A DNA stretch of 5,004 nucleotides, from NCBI GenBank assembly GCA_024711415.1, contig JANJSW010000094.1:1-5004 (forward strand), in the 5' to 3' direction. Shown piece after piece: positions 1 to 5,004 of this stretch. Source of the DNA: Thermomonas sp. (GTDB lineage Bacteria > Pseudomonadota > Gammaproteobacteria > Xanthomonadales > Xanthomonadaceae). A program made the translations under genes and the position numbers. Position 1 is the first letter of the stretch, and each line of letters begins with the position of its first letter. Under the pieces are notes generated by a model. It had not been told where the DNA came from and made no database searches. It was given only the letters and a program-made list of their open reading frames with translations.

Positions 1-324
1 GTCCGGCTGCTCGATCCCGTCGCCATCGTCGCGCCCCGCCGCCGAGGTGTTGCGCTCCTGCCACGGTTCGGCGTCGCGATCCCAGGGTTCGTCCAGCGCG
101 GGTTCTGCCTGCTCGGGCGGGTCCGGTTCCGGCGGTGCTGCGTCCGGCGCGGACTCGGGGGGTGCTTCCTCTTCCTGCCAGTCCAGCAGCGGGTTGCTGG
201 CCACCGCTTCGGCCACCTCCGCTTCCAGTTCCGCCACGGACAGCTGCAACAGGCGGATCGCCTGACGAAGCTGCGGGGTCAGGACCAGGTGCTGCTGCGT
301 CGCGGGGGACAGGCGCTGCTTCAT
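1..324 (-). CDS. rpoN: RNA polymerase sigma-54 factor RpoN, N-terminal part (truncated by window edge)
   Basis: This is the alternative sigma factor that recognises -24/-12 promoters and needs an AAA+ activator to open them. The first 108 codons are present and the frame stays open to base 1. Residues 1-49 are the glutamine- and leucine-rich region I, which contacts the activator and inhibits isomerisation; diagnostic strings are [15 protein letters not shown] (residues 15-29) and SNPLLDW (43-49). From about residue 50 the protein becomes an acidic, proline-rich linker (region II), which is poorly conserved in the family. The core-binding and DNA-binding regions, including the C-terminal RpoN box, lie outside the window. 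The ATG at 324 is chosen because MKQ followed by region I matches the usual N-terminus; a G-rich stretch just upstream could act as ribosome-binding site. It lies downstream of lptB on the same strand, the same order as in E. coli. Identity is very sure; which rpoN paralogue it is, if the genome has two, cannot be told. Confidence 0.95.
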   Translation of the reverse strand, partial: MKQRLSPATQQHLVLTPQLRQAIRLLQLSVAELEAEVAEAVASNPLLDWQEEEAPPESAPDAAPPEPDPPEQAEPALDEPWDRDAEPWQERNTSAAGRDDGDGIEQPD

Positions 325-352
325 CCGCCCCCAGCATATCCCCGGCGGCGCT

Positions 353-385
353 AAAAAACCGTGGGGCGGGCGATGTCCCGCCGCC
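353..385 (-). terminator. Possible weak intrinsic terminator between lptB and rpoN
   Basis: Read on the minus strand just after the lptB stop codon, GGCGGG (377-382) pairs with CCCGCC (365-370) around a six-base loop. Two further G-C pairs form outside a bulged base (384-385 with 363-364). Four bases later there is a run of six T (353-358). This resembles a Rho-independent terminator, but the gap between stem and T-run is longer than ideal. It may therefore attenuate rather than stop transcription into rpoN. I see no convincing sigma-70 promoter for rpoN in the 69-base gap. Confidence 0.35.
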
Positions 386-393
386 GACCCGCG

Positions 394-1112
<719 letters not shown>

Positions 1113-1113
<1 letters not shown>

Positions 1114-1640
1114 CAGGGCGTGCCTTTGCCGCTGGCCTGCGCCGGCTGCGCCTGCTTCGGCAGGATCCGCATCTTGACCCGGCCACCGCCGTTGCCGCCG
1201 CTTTCCAGCTGGCCGGTCTTGAGGTTGTAGACCACCCGCTCGCCGCTGAGGCTGCCGCGCTGCTGGGCGATGCTGACGTTGCCGGTGAACACGATCACTT
1301 CGTTGCGCATGTCGTAGTCGACGCTGTTCGAGCGCGCGTCGATGTGGTCGCCGTCGTCCATGTCCTGCTGCAGGCGCACGCCGCCGCTGAACTGCGCGCG
1401 GCTGGGCTTGCCGGCGACCTGGGTGACCACCGCCTTCTCGGCGACGATGCGCAGGCTGCCCTGGGTGATGGTGGCCTGCCCGCTGAAGGTGCAGGTGGCG
1501 TTCTCGCCCAGGCCGCAGTCGCTGCGCGCGGCTTCGATGTCCATCGGCTGGTTGCGGTCGGAGGTGCGCGCAACGGCGGTGCCGGCGGCCAGCAGGGCCA
1601 GCGCCAGGACGGTGGCGGCGAATTCAGTCGTGCGGGACAT
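1113..1640 (-). CDS. lptA: Periplasmic LPS-bridge protein LptA
   Basis: This is the periplasmic OstA/LptA beta-jellyroll protein that joins LptC to LptD and carries LPS through a hydrophobic groove. It is 175 residues, slightly shorter than the E. coli protein. Residues 1-24 look like a Sec signal peptide with a leucine/alanine-rich core (about 8-20) and a probable signal peptidase I site after AVA (22-24); the n-region is weakly charged, with one Arg. The mature part begins with NQPMDIEA and contains [15 protein letters not shown] (51-65) and AEKAVVTQ (67-74), close in pattern to E. coli LptA. It ends with RVKMRILP and a flexible Gln/Ala/Gly tail. Oddity: two cysteines (C42 and C50) lie 8 residues apart in the first strands of the mature domain; I recall none in mature E. 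coli LptA. The start overlaps the lptC end by 17 bases and has no good Shine-Dalgarno sequence, so translational coupling is likely. Confidence 0.93.
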
Positions 1641-2178
1641 AGTGGGTGCGTACCTGCGAGAGAAGCGAGACCTGCTGGCGGTCGAAGTCCGCCTCCAGAC
1701 CGGTGCCGCGCATTGTAAGTCCGGGCCGGGTCACGGTGACGGCGGCGGTGGAACGGGCGCGGTTGCGCTGCAGGTCCAGCGCCAGCCAGTCGGTTTCGAT
1801 GCGGGTGGGCGGCGGGGCGTCGGCCGGGCTGTCGGCGCGCACCTGGCCGCGCAGTTCCAGCAGGTCGCCGCCGGCGGGCACGAAGCCCTGCTGCGCCACC
1901 ACGTTCCAGTAGCGGCCGAGCCGGTCCGGCACCAGGAACTGCGGGGTGGCCAGGGTCATGGTGCGGTCGGCCGGATCGCGCTGCAGGATCGGGCCGCGCA
2001 GGGTGAAAGACTCCTTGCCCTGCTTGTCCAGCGCGGTGATCTCGTAGTCGCGCAGCACGTAGTCCGGGCGGGTGCGCAGCACGCCGTCGTCGGCCGGGTG
2101 CGACATCCGCCACACCGACCAGCCGGTGGCGATCGCGCCCAGCAGCAGTGCCAGGGTCAGGGGCAGGCGCCAGTTCAC
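1624..2178 (-). CDS. lptC: LPS export inner-membrane anchor LptC
   Basis: This bitopic inner-membrane protein receives LPS from the LptB2FG transporter and passes it to LptA. It is 184 residues with the GTG start at 2178, close to the 191 of E. coli. Residues about 4-23 form a single transmembrane helix (leucine/alanine-rich from WRLPLTLALLLG), followed by a periplasmic LptC domain. Recognisable strings are PDYVLRDYEITALD (38-51), TRIETDWLALDL (125-136) and the C-terminal GLTMRG (153-158) and QVRTHY (175-180), the last two close to E. coli GLKMRG and KVRTSY. The GTG start is preferred because it overlaps the kdsC stop codon by 4 bases (GTGA) and puts the membrane helix at the very N-terminus. 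An in-frame GTG at 2307 would add 43 arginine/alanine-rich residues overlapping kdsC and was rejected. The 3' end overlaps lptA by 17 bases. Confidence 0.93.
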   Translation of the reverse strand: MNWRLPLTLALLLGAIATGWSVWRMSHPADDGVLRTRPDYVLRDYEITALDKQGKESFTLRGPILQRDPADRTMTLATPQFLVPDRLGRYWNVVAQQGFVPAGGDLLELRGQVRADSPADAPPPTRIETDWLALDLQRNRARSTAAVTVTRPGLTMRGTGLEADFDRQQVSLLSQVRTHYVPHD

Positions 2179-2720
2179 GGGTGCTCGCCGTGTTCGAGCA
2201 GCGCCTCGACCTTGCCCTGCGCGTGCAGCAGCAGGTCGCAGGCGTCGCGCGCCGCACCGTCGCCGCCGCGTTGCGGGGTGACCCAATGCGTGGCCGGCAG
2301 CACCCACGGATGCGCGTTGGCGGGCGCAATGGCAAGGCCGACCGCGCGCATCACCGCCAGATCGGGCAGGTCGTCGCCCATGAAGGCGGCCTGGTCCATG
2401 CCGATGCCCATGTCCGCGGCGATGCCGCGCATGCAGTCCAGCTTGCCGCGCTCGCCGATGTGCAGGCGCGCCACCTTCAGCTCGCGGCCGCGCGCAAGGG
2501 TGACTTCGCTGCGGCGCGCGCTGACCAGCGCCACCTCGATGCCGGCGTGGCGCAGCAGCACCAGGCCCAGCCCGTCCTGCACGTGGAAGCGCTTGTGCTC
2601 GCGGCCGTCGCTGTCGAACTGCAGGCCGCCGTCGGTGAGGGTGCCGTCGACGTCGAAGCCGATCAGGCGGATCCGCGCGGCGCGCTCGAGGACCTCGGCG
2701 GGATAGGCGGGCAGCGTCAT
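2175..2720 (-). CDS. kdsC: 3-deoxy-D-manno-octulosonate 8-phosphate phosphatase KdsC
   Basis: This is a cytoplasmic HAD-superfamily phosphatase that hydrolyses Kdo 8-phosphate to Kdo plus phosphate, before CMP activation and transfer to lipid A. It belongs to the small, cap-less tetrameric HAD type, about 181 residues. Numbered from the GTG one codon upstream, motif I is FDVDGTLTDG with nucleophile D24 and acid/base D26; motif II is S68 in VSARRS; motif III is K94 in GERGKLD; motif IV is GDDLPD (116-121). The glycine-rich QRGGDGAARD segment near the C-terminus is also typical of KdsC. The start is ambiguous: the ATG at 2720 shares one base with the kdsD stop (TGATG), while the preceding codon is a GTG at 2723 giving a 4-base GTGA overlap. 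I prefer the ATG, which adds no residue of consequence either way. The 3' end overlaps lptC by 4 bases. Confidence 0.96.
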   Translation of the reverse strand: MTLPAYPAEVLERAARIRLIGFDVDGTLTDGGLQFDSDGREHKRFHVQDGLGLVLLRHAGIEVALVSARRSEVTLARGRELKVARLHIGERGKLDCMRGIAADMGIGMDQAAFMGDDLPDLAVMRAVGLAIAPANAHPWVLPATHWVTPQRGGDGAARDACDLLLHAQGKVEALLEHGEHP

Positions 2721-3706
2721 CACACCACCCGCGCGCGCAGCAGGTCGTGGATGTTGAGCGCGCCGACCAGCCGGCCGTCGCCGCTGGTGACCAGCAGCGC
2801 GTTGATCTGGTGCGCTTCCATCATCTGCGCGGCTTCCACCGCCAGCGCGTCGGCGTCGACGGTGCGCGGGGTGCGGGTCATCACCGCGTCGATGCGGGTG
2901 GCGCGCAGGTCCACCTGCGCATCGTCGAGGCTGCGGCGCAGGTCGCCGTCGGTGTACAGGCCCAGCAGGCGGTCATCGGCATCGACCACCGCGGTCATGC
3001 CCAGCCGCTTGCGGCTCATTTCCATCAGCGCCTCGCTGATGCTGGCGTCGGGCGCCACCTTCGGCACGTCGTCACCGACGTGCATCACGTCGGTGATGTG
3101 CAGCAGCAGGCGCCGGCCCAGCGCGCCGGCCGGATGCGAGCGGGCGAAGTCGTCGGCGGTGAAGCCGCGCGCTTCCAGCAGCGCCACCGCCAGTGCATCG
3201 CCCATCGCCAGCGAGGCGGTGGTACTGGAGGTGGGGGCGAGCTTGAGCGGGCAGGCTTCCACCGGCACCGCCACGTCGAGGTGGATGTCGGCTTCGCCGG
3301 CCAGGGTGGAGCCGGCGCGGCCGGTCATCGCGATCACCGTGTTGCCCTGGCGCTTGAGCGCCGGCAGCAGCAGCAGCAGTTCGTCGCTTTCGCCGGAATA
3401 GGACAGCGCCAGCAGCACGTCGGCATCGGTCACCATGCCGAGGTCGCCGTGCGCGGCTTCGCCCGGGTGCATGTAGAACGCCGGGGTGCCGGTGGAGGCG
3501 AGGGTGGCGGCGATCTTGCGCGCCACGTGCCCGGACTTGCCCATGCCGGTGCAGACCACCCGCCCGCGGCAGGCCAGCATCGCCCGGCAGGCGGCGCTGA
3601 ACGCGCCGTCGACGCGCGCGGCCACGGCCGCCAGGGCGTCGGCCTCCACCGCGAACACGCGGCGGCCGCTGGCGGCGAAATCGAAGCTGTCGGGCTGGGC
3701 GGACAT
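2720..3706 (-). CDS. kdsD: Arabinose-5-phosphate isomerase KdsD
   Basis: This cytoplasmic enzyme interconverts ribulose 5-phosphate and arabinose 5-phosphate, the first step of Kdo synthesis. It is 328 residues, the standard length. An N-terminal SIS domain (about residues 35-185) carries GMGKSGHVARKIA (54-66), HPGEAAHGDLGM (80-91), SYSGESDE (102-109) and PVEACPLKLAPTSST (148-162). Residues matching those considered catalytic in E. coli KdsD are present: K57, E109, E150 and H191 (in SHPAGALGRR). Two CBS domains follow, from about 203-262 and 270-328, with the short linker HITDVMHVGDDVP between SIS and CBS. It is the first gene of the operon; the ATG at 3706 matches the usual N-terminus. There is no recognisable Shine-Dalgarno sequence. 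An unusual perfect palindrome in the DNA (3072-3096) lies exactly in the SIS-CBS linker codons. The gutQ/kpsF paralogues share this architecture, but the operon context supports kdsD. Confidence 0.97.
   Translation of the reverse strand: MSAQPDSFDFAASGRRVFAVEADALAAVAARVDGAFSAACRAMLACRGRVVCTGMGKSGHVARKIAATLASTGTPAFYMHPGEAAHGDLGMVTDADVLLALSYSGESDELLLLLPALKRQGNTVIAMTGRAGSTLAGEADIHLDVAVPVEACPLKLAPTSSTTASLAMGDALAVALLEARGFTADDFARSHPAGALGRRLLLHITDVMHVGDDVPKVAPDASISEALMEMSRKRLGMTAVVDADDRLLGLYTDGDLRRSLDDAQVDLRATRIDAVMTRTPRTVDADALAVEAAQMMEAHQINALLVTSGDGRLVGALNIHDLLRARVV
3072..3096. repeat. Perfect 11-bp inverted repeat inside kdsD
   Basis: TCACCGACGTG (3072-3082) and CACGTCGGTGA (3086-3096) are exact reverse complements, separated by only CAT. 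The site lies in the kdsD codons for the linker between the SIS domain and the first CBS domain. An overlapping alternative hairpin pairs GCACGTCG (3064-3071) with CGACGTGC (3076-3083) across a four-base loop, so the segment could fold two mutually exclusive ways. It could be an mRNA hairpin, a protein-binding site, or a by-product of the repeated amino-acid pattern in that linker; no function is shown. Confidence 0.6.
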
Positions 3707-3708
3707 GA

Positions 3709-5004
<1,296 letters not shown>

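Noticed and set aside
325..352. TATGCT near 334-339 as a -10 element for rpoN
   Set aside because: It lies only about 10 bases before the rpoN ATG and has no -35 partner, so it would give an essentially leaderless transcript; not supportable from sequence alone.
2179..2307. Upstream GTG extension of lptC by 43 residues
   Set aside because: It would overlap kdsC by 130 bases and add an Arg/Ala-rich segment before the membrane helix, unlike known LptC proteins; the GTG at 2178 forms a normal GTGA junction.
3364..3378. Five tandem CAG/CTG triplets in kdsD
   Set aside because: They encode five leucines in the conserved helix after SGESDE, where relatives also have hydrophobic residues; too short to be a notable repeat tract.

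Overview
This window is a conserved chromosomal housekeeping locus from a high-GC gammaproteobacterium, most likely of the Xanthomonadaceae (Lysobacter, Luteimonas or a relative). That placement is an inference from the roughly 70% GC, the strong bias for G/C at third codon positions, the protein sequences and the gene order. Every base of coding sequence fits one seamless, compositionally uniform block. I see no mobile element, tRNA, rRNA, CRISPR array or phage gene.

Layout. Positions 1-324 (minus strand) hold the N-terminal 108 codons of rpoN (sigma-54), cut off by the left edge. A short gap (325-393) holds a possible weak terminator. Positions 394-3706 (minus strand) form one tightly packed operon, read right to left as kdsD, kdsC, lptC, lptA, lptB. 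All four junctions overlap. A 66-base divergent intergenic region (3707-3772) carries a perfect inverted repeat whose two arms look like opposed -10 elements. Rightward from it run ibaG (BolA family, 3773-4006) and murA (4006 to the right edge, first 333 codons), which overlap by one base.

How the genes work together. KdsD isomerises ribulose 5-phosphate to arabinose 5-phosphate, the precursor of Kdo 8-phosphate. KdsC dephosphorylates Kdo 8-phosphate to Kdo, the inner-core sugar of LPS. LptC, LptA and LptB are parts of the machine that extracts finished LPS from the inner membrane and carries it across the periplasm: LptB is the ATPase, LptC the inner-membrane anchor and LptA the periplasmic bridge. 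The operon therefore couples Kdo supply to LPS export. On the other side, MurA makes the first committed peptidoglycan precursor and IbaG is a BolA-like protein of the Fe-S/glutaredoxin type. The divergent region thus sits between outer-membrane and cell-wall synthesis. The same gene neighbourhood (kdsD-kdsC-lptC-lptA-lptB-rpoN, with ibaG-murA nearby) is well known in Escherichia coli and other gammaproteobacteria.

I looked for an undescribed system and did not find one: all seven genes are recognisable and their visible key residues are intact. The observations most worth a second look are small: the symmetric divergent promoter at 3731-3751, a perfect 11-bp-arm palindrome inside kdsD at 3072-3096, and a cysteine pair in the mature part of LptA.
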